From: Saccoglossus kowalevskii
Lineage: Eukaryota > Hemichordata > Enteropneusta > Harrimaniidae
Direction: 5' to 3'
Assembly (NCBI RefSeq): GCF_000003605.2
Contig: NW_003111827.1
Coordinates: 1 to 20,408, forward strand
Length of the DNA stretch: 20,408 bases
The notes beneath the pieces are model-generated. The model ran no database searches. It saw nothing but the letters and a program-made list of their open reading frames with translations, and had not been told where the DNA came from. The translations under genes were made by a program, and so were the position numbers. Below are positions 1 through 11,289 of the stretch, piece after piece. Numbering within the stretch: position 1 is the stretch's first letter; every line of letters begins with the position of its first letter.

Positions 1-370
1 CTGACATAGAGTAACCACATCACTGAGTGAATGGAACCTAACATTGAGTAACCACATCACTGAGTGAATGGGACCTGACATTGAGTAACCATATCACTGA
101 GTGAATGGGACCTGACATTGAGTAACCACATCACTGAGTGAATGGGACCTGACATTGAGTAACCACATCACTGAGTGAATGGGACCTGATATTGAGTAAC
201 CACATCACTGAGTGAATGGGACCTGATATTGAGTAACAACATCACTGAGTGAATGGGACCTGATATTTAGTAACCACATCACTGAGTGAATGGGACCTGA
301 CATTGAGTAACCACATCACTGAGTGAATGGGACCTGACATTGAGTAACCACATCACTGAGTGAATGGGAC
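1..370. repeat. Loosely organised leading units
   Basis: These are ten 37-bp units, mostly close to consensus. Several carry changes I did not find again: CTGACATAGAG at 1, CTAACATTG at 38, GTAACAAC in the unit at 223 and ATATTTAG in the unit at 260. None of the module landmarks used elsewhere is present. This may be a less homogenised stretch or the edge of a block that starts outside the window. Confidence 0.75.
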
Positions 371-1628
371 CTAATTTTGAGTAACCACATTACTGAGTGA
401 ATGGGACCTGATATTGAGTAACCACATTACTGAGTGAATGGGACCTGACATTGAGTAACCACATCACCGAGTGAATGGGACCTGACATTGAGTAACCACA
501 TCACTGAGTGAATGGGATCTGACCTTGAGTAACCACATCACTGAGTGAATGGGACCTGACATTGAGTAACCACATCACTGAGTGAATGGGACCTAATTTT
601 GAGTAACCACATTACTGAGTGAATGGGACCTGATATTGAGTAACCACATTACTGAGTGAATGGGACCTGACATTGAGTAACCACATCACTGAGTGAATGG
701 GATCTGACATTGAGTAACCACATCACTGAGTGAATGGGATCTGACCTTGAGTAACCACATCACTGACTGAATGGGACCTGACATTGAGTAACCACATCAC
801 TGAGTAGATGGGATCTGACATTGAGTAACCACATCACTGAGTGAATGGGACCTGACATTGAGTAACCACATCACTGAGTGAATGGGACCTAATTTTGAGT
901 AACCACATTACTGAGTGAATGGGACCTGATATTGAGTAACCACATTACTGAGTGAATGGGACCTGACATTGAGTAACCACATCACTGAGTGAATGGGATC
1001 TGACATTGAGTAACCACATCACTGAGTGAATGGGATCTGACCTTGAGTAACCACATCACTGAGTGAATGGGATCTGACCTTGAGTAACCACATCACTGAC
1101 TGAATGGGACCTGACATTGAGTAACCACATCACTGAGTAGATGGGATCTGACATTGAGTAACCACATCACTGAGTGAATGGGACCTGACATTGAGTAACC
1201 AAATCACCGAGTGAATGGGACCTGACATTGAGTAACCACATCACTGAGTGAATGGGATCTGACTTTGAGTAACCACATCACTGAATGAATGGGACCTGAC
1301 ATTGAGTAACCACATCACTGAGTGAATGGGACCTAATTTTGAGTAACCACATTACTGAGTGAATGGGACCTGATATTGAGTAACCACATCACTGAGTGAA
1401 TGGGATCTTACATTGAGTAACCACATCACTGAGTGAATGGGATCTGACATTGAGTAACCACATCACTGAGTGAATGGGATCTGACCTTGAGTAACCACAT
1501 CACTGACTGAATGGAACCTGACATTGAGTAACCACATCACTGAGTAGATGGGATCTGACATTGAGTAACCACATCACTGAGTGAATGGGACCTGATATTG
1601 AGTAACCACATCACTGAGTGAATGGGAC
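371..1628. repeat. Module C block, about three irregular 11-mer copies
   Basis: There are 34 units. CTAATTTT with CATTACTG opens copies at 371, 593, 889 and 1333, so copy lengths are 6, 8 and 12 units rather than a uniform 11. The CTGACCTT plus CTGACTGAATG unit followed by the GAGTAGATGG unit occurs at 741/778, 1074/1111 and 1481/1518. The last copy carries CTTACATT at 1407, a variant otherwise seen only at 7405. The block ends with the pair at 1481/1518, a plain unit (1555) and a CTGATATT unit (1592), the same lead-in found before most A modules. Confidence 0.8.
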
Positions 1629-2886
1629 CTGACATTGAGTAACCACATCACTGAATGAATGGGATCTGACATTGAGTAACCACATCACTGAGTGGATGGG
1701 ATCGGACATTGAGTAACCAAATCACTGAGTGAATGGGACAAGACATTGAGTGACCACATGACTGAGTGAATGGGACCTGACATTGAGTAACCACATCACT
1801 GAGTGAATAGGACCTGGCATTGAGTAACCACATCACTGAGTGAATGGGACCTGACATTGAATAACCACATCACTGAGTGAATGGGACCTGACATTGAGTA
1901 ACCACATCACTGAGCGAATGGAACCTGACATTGAATAACCACATCACTGAGTGAATTGGACCTGACATTAAGTATCAACATCTCAGAGTGGATGGGATCT
2001 GACATTGAATAACCACATCACTGAGGGAATTGGACCTGACATTGAGTAACCAAATCACCGAATGGATGGGATCTGACATTGAGTAACCACATCACTGAGT
2101 GAATTGGACCTGACATTGAGTAACCAAATCACTGAGTGAATGGGACATGACATTGAGTAACCAAATCACTGAGTGACTGGGACCTGACATTGAGTAACCA
2201 CATCACTGAGTGAATGGGACCTGACATTGAGTAACCAAATCACTGAGTGAATGGGACCTGACATTGAGTAACCACATCACTGAATGAATGGGACCTGACA
2301 TTGAGTAACCACATCACTGAGTGGATGGGATCGGACATTGAGTAACCAAATCACTGAGTGAATGGGACAAGACATTGAGTGACCACATGACTGAGTGAAT
2401 GGGACCTGACATTGAGTAACCACATCACTGAGTGAATAGGACCTGACATTGAGTAACCACATCACTGAGTGAATGGGACCTGACATTGAATAACCACATC
2501 ACTGAGTGAATGGGACCTGACATTGAGTAACCACATCACTGAGCGAATGGAACCTGACATTGAATAACCACATCACTGAGTGAATTGGACCTGACATTAA
2601 GTATCAACATCTCAGAGTGGATGGGATCTGACATTGAATAACCACATCACTGAGGGAATTGGACCTGACATTGAGTAACCAAATCACCGAGTGGGTGGGA
2701 TCTGACATTGAGTAACCACATCACTGAGTGAATTGGACCTGACATTGAGTAACCAAATCACTGAGTGAATGGGACATGACATTGAGTAACCAAATCACTG
2801 AGTGACTGGGACCTGACATTGAGTAACCACATCACTGAGTGAATGGGACCTGACATTGAGTAACCAAATCACTGAGTGAATGGGAC
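1629..2886. repeat. Module A, two tandem 629-bp (17-unit) copies
   Basis: Copy 1 is 1629-2257 and copy 2 is 2258-2886. Order of landmark units in copy 1: CTGAATGAATG (1629), GTGGATGGGAT (1666), CGGACATT (1703), AAGACATT with CATGACTG (1740), GAATAGGAC (1777), TTGAATAACC (1851), GAGCGAATGGAAC (1888), GAATTGG (1925), the highly divergent S unit (1962), GAGGGAATTGG (1999), CACCG (2036), GAATTGG (2073), a CCAAATC unit, then ATGACATT with GTGACTGGG (2147) and two plain-like units. Copy 2 repeats this order with only a few substitutions, so the duplication looks recent. Confidence 0.9.
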
Positions 2887-3811
2887 CTGACATTGAGTAA
2901 CCAAATCACTGAGTGAATGGGACCTGACATTGAGTAACCAAATCACTGAGTGAATGGGACCTGACATTGAGTAACCAAATCACTGAGTGAATGGGACCTG
3001 ACATTGAGTAACCAAATTACTGAGTGAATGGGACCTGATATTGAGTAACCACATCACTGAGTGAATGGGACCTGACATTGAGTAACCAAATCACTGAGTG
3101 GATGGGATCTGACATTGAGTAACCACATCACTGAGTGAATGGGACCTGACATTGAGTAACCAAATCACTGAGTGAATGGGACCTGATATTGAGTAACCAC
3201 ATCACTGAGTGAATGGGACCTGACATTGAGTAACCAAATCACTGAGTGAATGGGACCTTATATTGAATAACCACATCACTGAGTGAATGGGACCTGACAT
3301 TGAATAACCACATCACTGAGTGAATGGGACCTGACATTGAGTAACCAAATTACTGAGTGAATGGGACCTGATATTGAGTAACCAAATTACTGAGTGAATG
3401 GGACCTGATATTGAGTAACCACATCACTGAGTGAATGGGACCTGACATTGAGTAACCAAATCACTGAGTGGATGGGATCTGACATTGAGTAACCACATCA
3501 CTGAGTGAATGGGACCTGACATTGAGTAACCAAATCACTGAGTGAATGGGACCTGATATTGAGTAACCACATCACTGAGTGAATGGGACCTGACATTGAG
3601 TAACCAAATCACTGAGTGAATGGGACCTGACATTGAGTAACCACATCACTGAGTGAATGGGACCTGACATTGAATAACCACATCACTGAGTGAATGGGAC
3701 CTGACATTGAGTAACCAAATCACTGAGTGAATGGGACCTGATATTGAGTAACCACATCACTGAGTGAATGGGACCTGACATTGAGTAACCAAATCACTGA
3801 GTGAATGGGAC
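2887..3811. repeat. Module D block with a 370-bp (10-unit) period
   Basis: There are 25 units dominated by CCAAATC and CTGATATT variants. A 10-unit order repeats: CTGATATT at 3035 and 3405; CCAAATC with GTGGATGGGAT at 3072 and 3442; TTGAATAACC at 3294 and 3664. The unit CTTATATTGAATAACC at 3257 is rare; its only other copy seen is at 6110, in the related D block. Three CCAAATC units in a row (2887-2997) precede the periodic part. Confidence 0.8.
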
Positions 3812-4292
3812 CTGACATTGAGTAACCACATCACTGAGCGAATGGAACCTGACATTGAGTAAACACATCACTGAGTGAATTGGACCTGACATTAAGTATC
3901 AACATCTCAAAGTGGATGGGATCTGACATTGAGCAACCACATCACTGAGTGAATGAGACCTGACATTGAGTCACCACATCACTGAGTGGATGGGACATTA
4001 CATTGAGTAACCACATCACTGAGTGAAAGGAACCTGACATTGAGTAACCACATCACTGAGTGAATGGGACCTGACATTGAGTAACCACACCACTGAGTGA
4101 ATGGGACCTGACATTGAGTAACCACATCACTGAGGGAATTGGACCTGACATTGAGTAACCAAATCACCGAGTGGATGGGATCTGACATTGAGTAACCACA
4201 TCACTGAGTGAATTGGACCTGACATTGAGTAACCAAATCACTGAGTGAATGGGACCTGACATTGAGTAACCAAATCACCGAGTGAATGGGAC
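3812..4292. repeat. Module B, 13 units, subtype B1
   Basis: Order: GAGCGAATGGAAC (3812), GTAAACAC with GAATTGG (3849), S unit with the extra change CTCAAAG (3886), GAGCAACC (3923), GAGTCACC (3960), GACATTACATT with GTGAAAGG (3997), a plain unit, CACACCACTG (4071), GAGGGAATTGG (4108), CACCGAGTGGATG (4145), GAATTGG (4182), CCAAATC (4219), CCAAATCACCG (4256). GTAAACAC together with CTCAAAG defines subtype B1, found again at 12067, 16511 and 17547. The block runs directly into module C. Confidence 0.85.
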
Positions 4293-5143
4293 CTGACATT
4301 GAGTAACCACATCACTGAGTGAATGGGATCTGACCTTGAGTAACCACATCACTGAGTGAATGGGACCTGACATTGAGTAACCACATCACTGAGTGAATGG
4401 GACCTAATTTTGAGTAACCACATCACTGAGTGAATGGGACCTAATTTTGAGTAACCACATTACTGAGTGAATGGGACCTGATATTGAGTAACCACATTAC
4501 TGAGTGAATGGGACCTGACATTGAGTAACCACATCACTGAGTGAATGGGATCTGACATTGAGTAACCACATCACTGAGTGAATGGGATCTGACCTTGAGT
4601 AACCACATCACTGACTGAATGGGACCTGACATTGAGTAACCACATCACTGAGTAGATGGGATCTGACATTGAGTAACCACATCACTGAGTGAATGGGACC
4701 TGACATTGAGTAACCAAATCACCGAGTGAATGGGACCTGACATTGAGTAACCACATCACTGAGTGAATGGGATCTGACCTTGAGTAACCACATCACTGAA
4801 TGAATGGGACCTGACATTGAGTAACCACATCACTGAGTGAATGGGACCTAATTTTGAGTAACCACATTACTGAGTGAATGGGACCTGATATTGAGTAACC
4901 ACATCACTGAGTGAATGGGATCTGACATTGAGTAACCACATCACTGAGTGAATGGGATCTGACATTGAGTAACCACATCACTGAGTGAATGGGATCTGAC
5001 CTTGAGTAACCACATCACTGACTGAATGGGACCTGACATTGAGTAACCACATCACTGAGTAGATGGGATCTGACATTGAGTAACCACATCACTGAGTGAA
5101 TGGGACCTGATATTGAGTAACCACATCACTGAGTGAATGGGAC
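4293..5143. repeat. Module C block with a clear 407-bp (11-unit) period
   Basis: There are 23 units. The 11-unit order is best seen here from 4441: CTAATTTT/CATTACTG, CTGATATT/CATTACTG, two units ending GGGAT, CTGACCTT with CTGACTGAATG (4589), GAGTAGATGG (4626), plain, CCAAATCACCG (4700), unit ending GGGAT, CTGACCTT with CTGAATGAATG (4774), plain, then CTAATTTT again at 4848. The CTAATTTT unit is doubled at 4404 and 4441. The block ends with the lead-in at 4996, 5033, 5070 and 5107. Confidence 0.85.
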
Positions 5144-5254
5144 CTGACATTGAGTAACCACATCACTGAATGAATGGGATCTGACATTGAGTAACCACAT
5201 CACTGAGTGGATGGGATCGGACATTGAGTAACCAAATCACTGAGTGAATGGGAC
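5144..5254. repeat. Truncated module A (first three units only)
   Basis: Units CTGAATGAATG (5144), GTGGATGGGAT (5181) and CGGACATT with CCAAATC (5218) are the first three units of module A, preceded by the normal C lead-in. The fourth A unit (AAGACATT) is missing at its expected place; a CTGATATT unit with GAGCGAATGGAAC follows. An internal deletion or exchange has cut this A copy short. The same three-unit stub recurs at 17856. Confidence 0.8.
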
Positions 5255-5587
5255 CTGATATTGAGTAACCACATCACTGAGCGAATGGAACCTGACATTG
5301 AGTAATCACATCACTGAGTGAATGGGACCTGACATTGAGTAACCACAACACTAAGTGAATGGGACCTGACATTGAGTAACCACATCACTGAGTGAATGGG
5401 ACCTGACAATGAGTAACCACATCACTGAGTGAATGGAACCTGACATTGAGTAACCACATCACTGAGTGAATGGGACAAGACATTGAGTGACCACATGACT
5501 GAGTGAATGGGACCTGACATTGAGTAACCACGTCACTGAGTGAATGGGACCTGATATTGAGTAACCACATCACTGAGTGAATGGGAT
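5255..5587. repeat. Mixed units containing rare five-unit module X
   Basis: The five units at 5329-5513 read CACAACACTAAG, plain, CTGACAATGAG with GGAAC, plain, then the A-type AAGACATT/CATGACTG unit. The same five in the same order occur at 19706-19890. Flanking units include GTAATCAC (5292) and CACGTC (5514). The AAGACATT unit here sits outside its normal A context, so this looks like a recombinant of A with other units. Confidence 0.75.
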
Positions 5588-5735
5588 CTGACACTGATGA
5601 ACAACATCACAGATTGGATGGGATCTGACCTTGAGTAACCACGCCACTGAGTGGATGAGACCTGACATTGAGTAACCACATCACTGAGTGAATGGGACCT
5701 GACATTGAGTAACCACATCACTGAGTGAATGGGAC

Positions 5736-5775
5736 CTGATATTGAGTATAAACCACATCACTGAGTGAATGGGAC
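5736..5775. repeat. 40-bp unit (3-bp insertion)
   Basis: The unit reads GAGTATAAACCAC where the consensus has GAGTAACCAC, so three extra bases lie around 5748-5750. It shifts the 37-bp grid by 3 downstream. Confidence 0.92.
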
Positions 5776-5849
5776 CTGACATTGAGTAACCACATCACTG
5801 AGTGAATGGGACCTGACATTGAGTAACCAAATCACTGAGTGAATGGGAC

Positions 5850-5887
5850 CTGACATTGAGTAACCCACATTACTGAGTGAATGGGAC
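5850..5887. repeat. 38-bp unit (1-bp insertion)
   Basis: The unit reads GTAACCCACATT, with three Cs at 5864-5866 in place of two. With the 40-bp unit it brings the grid shift to 4, confirmed by landmark spacings across this site. Confidence 0.92.
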
Positions 5888-6553
5888 CTGATATTGAGTA
5901 ACCACATCACTGAGTGAATGGGACCTGACATTGAGTAACCAAATCACTGAGTGGATGGGATCTGACATTGAGTAACCACATCACTGAGTGAATGGGACCT
6001 GACATTGAGTAACCAAATCACTGAGTGAATGGGACCTGATATTGAGTAACCACATCACTGAGTGAATGGGACCTGACATTGAGTAACCAAATCACTGAGT
6101 GAATGGGACCTTATATTGAATAACCACATCACTGAGTGAATGGGACCTGACATTGAATAACCACATCACTGAGTGAATGGGACCTGACATTGAGTAACCA
6201 AATTACTGAGTGAATGGGACCTGATATTGAGTAACCAAATTACTGAGTGAATGGGACCTGATATTGAGTAACCACATCACTGAGTGAATGGGACCTGACA
6301 TTGAGTAACCAAATCACTGAGTGGATGGGATCTGACATTGAGTAACCACATCACTGAGTGAATGGGACCTGACATTGAGTAACCAAATCACTGAGTGAAT
6401 GGGACCTGATATTGAGTAACCACATCACTGAGTGAATGGGACCTGACATTGAGTAACCAAATCACTGAGTGAATGGGACCTGACATTGAGTAACCACATC
6501 ACTGAGTGAATGGGACCTGACATTGAATAACCACATCACTGAGTGAATGGGAC
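5888..6553. repeat. Module D block, second copy of the 3035-3700 segment
   Basis: There are 18 units matching 3035-3700 in order. CTGATATT occurs at 5888 and 6258 (370 bp apart), CCAAATC with GTGGATGGGAT at 5925 and 6295, the rare CTTATATTGAATAACC at 6110, and TTGAATAACC at 6517. The match to the earlier D block ends near 6554, where B-like units begin. Confidence 0.85.
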
Positions 6554-6849
6554 CTGACATTGAGTAACCACATCACTGAGTGAATGGGACCTGACATTGA
6601 GTAACCACATCACTGAGTGAAAGGAACCTGACATTGAGTAACCACAACACTGAGTGAATGGGACCTGACATTGAGTAACCACACCACTGAGTGAATGGGA
6701 CCTGACATTGAGTAACCACATCACTGAGGGAATTGGACCTGACATTGAGTAACCAAATCACCGAGTGGATGGGATCTGACATTGAGTAACCACATCACTG
6801 AGTGAATTGGACCTGACATTGAGTAACCAAATCACTGAGTGAATGGGAC
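6554..6849. repeat. B-like module (B') without the S core
   Basis: Eight units: plain (6554), GTGAAAGGAAC (6591), CACAACACTG (6628), CACACCACTG (6665), GAGGGAATTGG (6702), CACCGAGTGGATG (6739), GAATTGG (6776), CCAAATC (6813). This is the second half of module B with a CACAACACTG unit where B has a plain one, and with no S, GAGCAACC or GAGTCACC unit. The same eight-unit series recurs at 12548-12843. Confidence 0.82.
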
Positions 6850-7626
6850 CTGACATTGAGTAACCAAATCACCGAGTGAATGGGATCTGACCTTGAGTAA
6901 CCACATCACTGAATGAATGGGACCTGACATTGAGTAACCACATCACTGAGTGAATGGGACCTGATATTGAGTAACCACATTACTGAGTGAATGGGACCTG
7001 ACATTGAGTAACCACATCACTGAGTGAATGGGATCTGACATTGAGTAACCATATCACTGAGTGAATGGGATCTGACCTTGAGTAACCACATCACTGACTG
7101 AATGGGACCTGACATTGAGTAACCACATCACTGAGTAGATGGGATCTGACATTGAGTAACCACATCACTGAGTGAATGGGACCTGACATTGAGTAACCAA
7201 ATCACCGAGTGAATGGGACCTGACATTGAGTAACCACATCACTGAGTGAATGGGATCTGACCTTGAGTAACCACATCACTGAATGAATGGGACCTGACAT
7301 TGAGTAACCACATCACTGAGTGAATGGGACCTAATTTTGAGTAACCACATTACTGAGTGAATGGGACCTGATATTGAGTAACCACATCACTGAGTGAATG
7401 GGATCTTACATTGAGTAACCACATCACTGAGTGAATGGGATCTGACATTGAGTAACCACATCACTGAGTGAATGGGATCTGACCTTGAGTAACCACATCA
7501 CTGACTGAATGGAACCTGACATTGAGTAACCACATCACTGAGTAGATGGGATCTGACATTGAGTAACCACATCACTGAGTGAATGGGACCTGATATTGAG
7601 TAACCACATCACTGAGTGAATGGGAC
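6850..7626. repeat. Module C block
   Basis: There are 21 units. The CTGACCTT plus CTGACTGAATG units lie at 7072 and 7479, exactly 407 bp apart. CTAATTTT occurs once (7331); the earlier copy has CTGATATT/CATTACTG (6961) without a CTAATTTT unit before it. The second copy matches 1185-1628 at an offset of 5998 bp, including the rare CTTACATT unit at 7405. The lead-in at 7479-7626 precedes module A. Confidence 0.85.
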
Positions 7627-8255
7627 CTGACATTGAGTAACCACATCACTGAATGAATGGGATCTGACATTGAGTAACCACATCACTGAGAGGATGGGAT
7701 CGGACATTGAGTAACCAAATCACTGAGTGAATGGGACAAGACATTGAGTGACCACATGACTGAGTGAATGGGACCTGACATTGAGTAACCACATCACTGA
7801 GTGAATAGGACCTGACATTGAGTAACCACATCACTGAGTGAATGGGACCTGACATTGAATAACCACATCACTGAGTGAATGGGACCTGACATTGAGTAAC
7901 CACATCACTGAGCGAATGGAACCTGACATTGAATAACCACATCACTGAGTGAATTGGACCTGACATTAAGTATCAACATCTCAGAGTGGATGGGATCTGA
8001 CATTGAATAACCACATCACTGAGGGAATTGGACCTGGCATTGAGTAACTAAATTACCGAGTGGATGGGATCTGACATTGAGTAACCACATCACTGAGTGA
8101 ATTGGACCTGACATTGAGTAACCAAATCACTGAGTGAATGGGACATGACATTGAGTAACCAAATCACTGAGTGACTGGGACCTGACATTGAGTAACCACA
8201 TCACTGAGTGAATGGGACCTGACATTGAGTAACCAAATCACTGAGTGAATGGGAC
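7627..8255. repeat. Module A, one 17-unit copy
   Basis: This is a complete A order with AAGACATT at 7738 and S at 7960. Distinctive here are GAGAGGATGGGAT (unit 7664) and a heavily changed unit at 8034 (CTGGCATTGAGTAACTAAAT, then TACCG), shared with the A copy at 10661. GAGAGGATGGGAT is shared with the copy at 15512. Confidence 0.88.
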
Positions 8256-8810
8256 CTGACATTGAGTAACCAAATCACTGAGTGAATGGGACCTGACATT
8301 GAGTAACCAAATCACTGAGTGAATGGGACCTGACATTGAGTAACCAAATCACTGAGTGAATGGGACCTGACATTGAGTAACCAAATTACTGAGTGAATGG
8401 GACCTGATATTGAGTAACCACATCACTGAGTGAATGGGACCTGACATTGAGTAACCAAATCACTGAGTGGATGGGATCTGACATTGAGTAACCACATCAC
8501 TGAGTGAATGGGACCTGACATTGAGTAACCAAATCACTGAGTGAATGGGACCTGATATTGAGTAACCACATCACTGAGTGAATGGGACCTGACATTGAGT
8601 AACCAAATCACTGAGTGAATGGGACCTGATATTGAGTAACCACATTACTGAGTGAATGGGACCTGATATTGAGTAACCACATCACTGAGTGAATGGGACC
8701 TGACATTGAGTAACCACATCACTGAGTGAATGGGACCTGACATTGAGTAACCACATCACTGAGTGAATGGGACCTGACATTGAATAACCACATCACTGAG
8801 TGAATGGGAC
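8256..8810. repeat. Module D, variant D'
   Basis: There are 15 units: three CCAAATC, CCAAATTACTG (8367), CTGATATT (8404), CCAAATC with GTGGATGGGAT (8441), plain, CCAAATC, CTGATATT, CCAAATC, CTGATATT/CATTACTG (8626), CTGATATT (8663), two plain, TTGAATAACC (8774). The three-unit insert at 8626-8736 separates this D' form from the D blocks at 2887 and 5888. D' recurs at 11290 and 13954. Confidence 0.8.
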
Positions 8811-10068
8811 CTGACATTGAGTAACCACATCACTGAGCGAATGGAACCTGACATTGAGTAAACACATCACTGAGTGAATTGGACCTGACATTAAGTATCA
8901 ACATCTCAGAGTGGATGGGATCTGACATTGAGCAACCACATCACTGAGTGAATGAGACCTGACATTGAGTCACCACATCACTGAGTGGATGGGACATTAC
9001 ATTGAGTAACCACATCACTGAGTAAAAGGAACCTGACATTGAGTAACCACATCACTGAGTGAATGGGACCTGACATTGAGTAACCACACCACTGAGTGAA
9101 TGGGACCTGACATTGAGTAACCACATCACTGAGGGAATTGGACCTGACATTGAGTAACCAAATCACCGAGTGGATGGGATCTGACATTGAGTAACCACAT
9201 CACTGAGTGAATTGGACCTGACATTGAGTAACCAAATCACTGAGTGAATGGAACCTGACATTGAGTAACCAAATCACCGAGTGAATGGGACCTGACATTG
9301 AGTAACCACATCACTGAGTGAATGGGATCTGACCTTGAGTAACCACATCACTGAATGAATGGGACCTGACATTGAGTAACCACATCACTGAGTGAATGGG
9401 ACCTGATATTGAGTAACCACATTACTGAGTGAATGGGACCTGACATTGAGTAACCACATCACTGAGCGAATGGAACCTGACATTGAGTAACGACATCACT
9501 GAGTGAATTGGACCTGACATTAAGTATCAACATCTCAGAGTGGATGGGATCTGACATTGAGCAACCACATCACTGAGTGAATGAGACCTGACATTGAGTC
9601 ACCACATCACTGAGTGGATGGGACATTACATTGAGTAACCACATCACTGAGTGAAAGGAACCTGACATTGAGTAACCACATCACTGAGTGAATGGGACCT
9701 GACATTGAGTAACCACACCACTGAGTGAATGGGACCTGACATTGAGTAACCACATCACTGAGGGAATTGGACCTGACATTGAGTAACCAAATCACCGAGT
9801 GGATGGGATCTGACATTGAGTAACCACATCACTGAGTGAATTGGACCTGACATTGAGTAACCAAATCACTGAGTGAATGGGACCTGACATTGAGTAACCA
9901 AATCACCGAGTGAATGGGACCTGACATTGAGTAACCACATCACTGAGTGAATGGGATCTGACCTTGAGTAACCACATCACTGAATGAATGGGACCTGACA
10001 TTGAGTAACCACATCACTGAGTGAATGGGACCTGATATTGAGTAACCACATTACTGAGTGAATGGGAC
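8811..10068. repeat. Module B, two tandem 629-bp (17-unit) copies
   Basis: Copy 1 is 8811-9439 and copy 2 is 9440-10068. Each starts with GAGCGAATGGAAC, then GAATTGG, S (8885; 9514), GAGCAACC, GAGTCACC, GACATTACATT, plain, CACACCACTG, GAGGGAATTGG, CACCGAGTGGATG, GAATTGG, two CCAAATC units (the second with CACCG), a unit ending GGGAT, CTGACCTT with CTGAATGAATG, plain, and CTGATATT/CATTACTG. Copies differ at single bases, for example GTAAAAGG versus GTGAAAGG, and GTAAACAC versus GTAACGAC. The last units are C-like, so B here includes part of C. Confidence 0.9.
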
Positions 10069-10660
10069 CTGACATTGAGTAACCACATCACTGAGTGAAT
10101 GGGATCTGACATTGAGTAACCACATCACTGAGTGAATGGGATCTGACCTTGAGTAACCACATCACTGAGTGAATGGGACCTGACATTGAGTAACCACATC
10201 ACTGAGTAGATGGGATCTGACATTGAGTAACCACATCACTGAGTGAATGGGACCTGACATCGAGTAACCACATCACCGAGTGAATGGGATCTGACCTTGA
10301 GTAACCACATCACTGAATGAATGGGACCTGACATTGAGTAACCACATCACTGAGTGAATGGGACCTAATTTTGAGTAACCACATTACTGAGTGAATGGGA
10401 CCTGATATTGAGTAACCACATCACTGAGTGAATGGGATCTGACATTGAGTAACCACATCACTGAGTGAATGGGATCTGACATTGAGTAACCACATCACTG
10501 AGTGAATGGGATCTGACCTTGAGTAACCACATCACTGACTGAATGGAACCTGACATTGAGTAACCACATCACTGAGTAGATGGGATCTGACATTGAGTAA
10601 CCACATCACTGAGTGAATGGGACCTGATATTGAGTAACCACATCACTGAGTGAATGGGAC
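10069..10660. repeat. Module C block
   Basis: There are 16 units. CTGACCTT units lie at 10143, 10291 and 10513, GAGTAGATGG at 10180 and 10550, and CTAATTTT at 10365. The stretch from about 10284 matches 7250 onward at an offset of 3034 bp. In the copy at 10143 the usual CTGACTGAATG is GAGTGAATG. GACATCGAG in the unit at 10254 is a private CpG-creating change. Confidence 0.82.
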
Positions 10661-11289
10661 CTGACATTGAGTAACCACATCACTGAATGAATGGGATCTG
10701 ACATTGAGTAACCACATCACTGAGTGGATGGGATCTGACATTGAGTAACCAAATCACTGAGTGAATGGGACAAGACATTGAGTGACCACATGACTGAGTG
10801 AATGGGACCTGACATTGAGTAACCACATCACTGAGTGAATAGGACCTGACATTGAGTAACCACATCACTGAGTGAATGGGACCTGACATTGAATAACCAC
10901 ATCACTGAGTGAATGGGACCTGACATTGAGTAACCACATCACTGAGCGAATGGAACCTGACATTGAATAACCACATCACTGAGTGAATTGGACCTGACAT
11001 TAAGTATCAACATCTCAGAGTGGATGGGATCTGACATTGAATAACCACATCACTGAGGGAATTGGACCTGGCATTGAGTAACTAAATTACCGAGTGGATG
11101 GGATCTGACATTGAGTAACCACATCACTGAGTGAATTGGACCTGACATTGAGTAACCAAATCACTGAGTGAATGGGACATGACATTGAGTAACCAAATCA
11201 CTGAGTGACTGGGACCTGACATTGAGTAACCACATCACTGAGTGAATGGGACCTGACATTGAGTAACCAAATCACTGAGTGAATGGGAC
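10661..11289. repeat. Module A, one 17-unit copy
   Basis: AAGACATT is at 10772 and S at 10994. The unit at 11068 carries the same cluster of changes as 8034 (GGCATT, GTAACTAAAT, TACCG), so these two A copies share a recent ancestor. CGGACATT, usual at the third unit, is CTGACATT here. Confidence 0.88.

Larger units (their letters stand above)
5588..5887. repeat. Decayed patch with two odd-length units
   Basis: The unit at 5588 differs from consensus at 8 of 37 positions (7, 11, 12, 16, 24, 27, 30, 37), the most divergent full unit I found. The next one (5625) has CACGCCACTG and GGATGAGAC. Within the following 260 bp come the 40-bp and 38-bp units. Divergent units and length changes cluster here, as expected for a segment that has escaped homogenisation. 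Confidence 0.8.

Noticed and set aside
5736-5887. Insertion of non-satellite DNA
   Set aside because: Only three bases and one base are extra, inside otherwise ordinary units.
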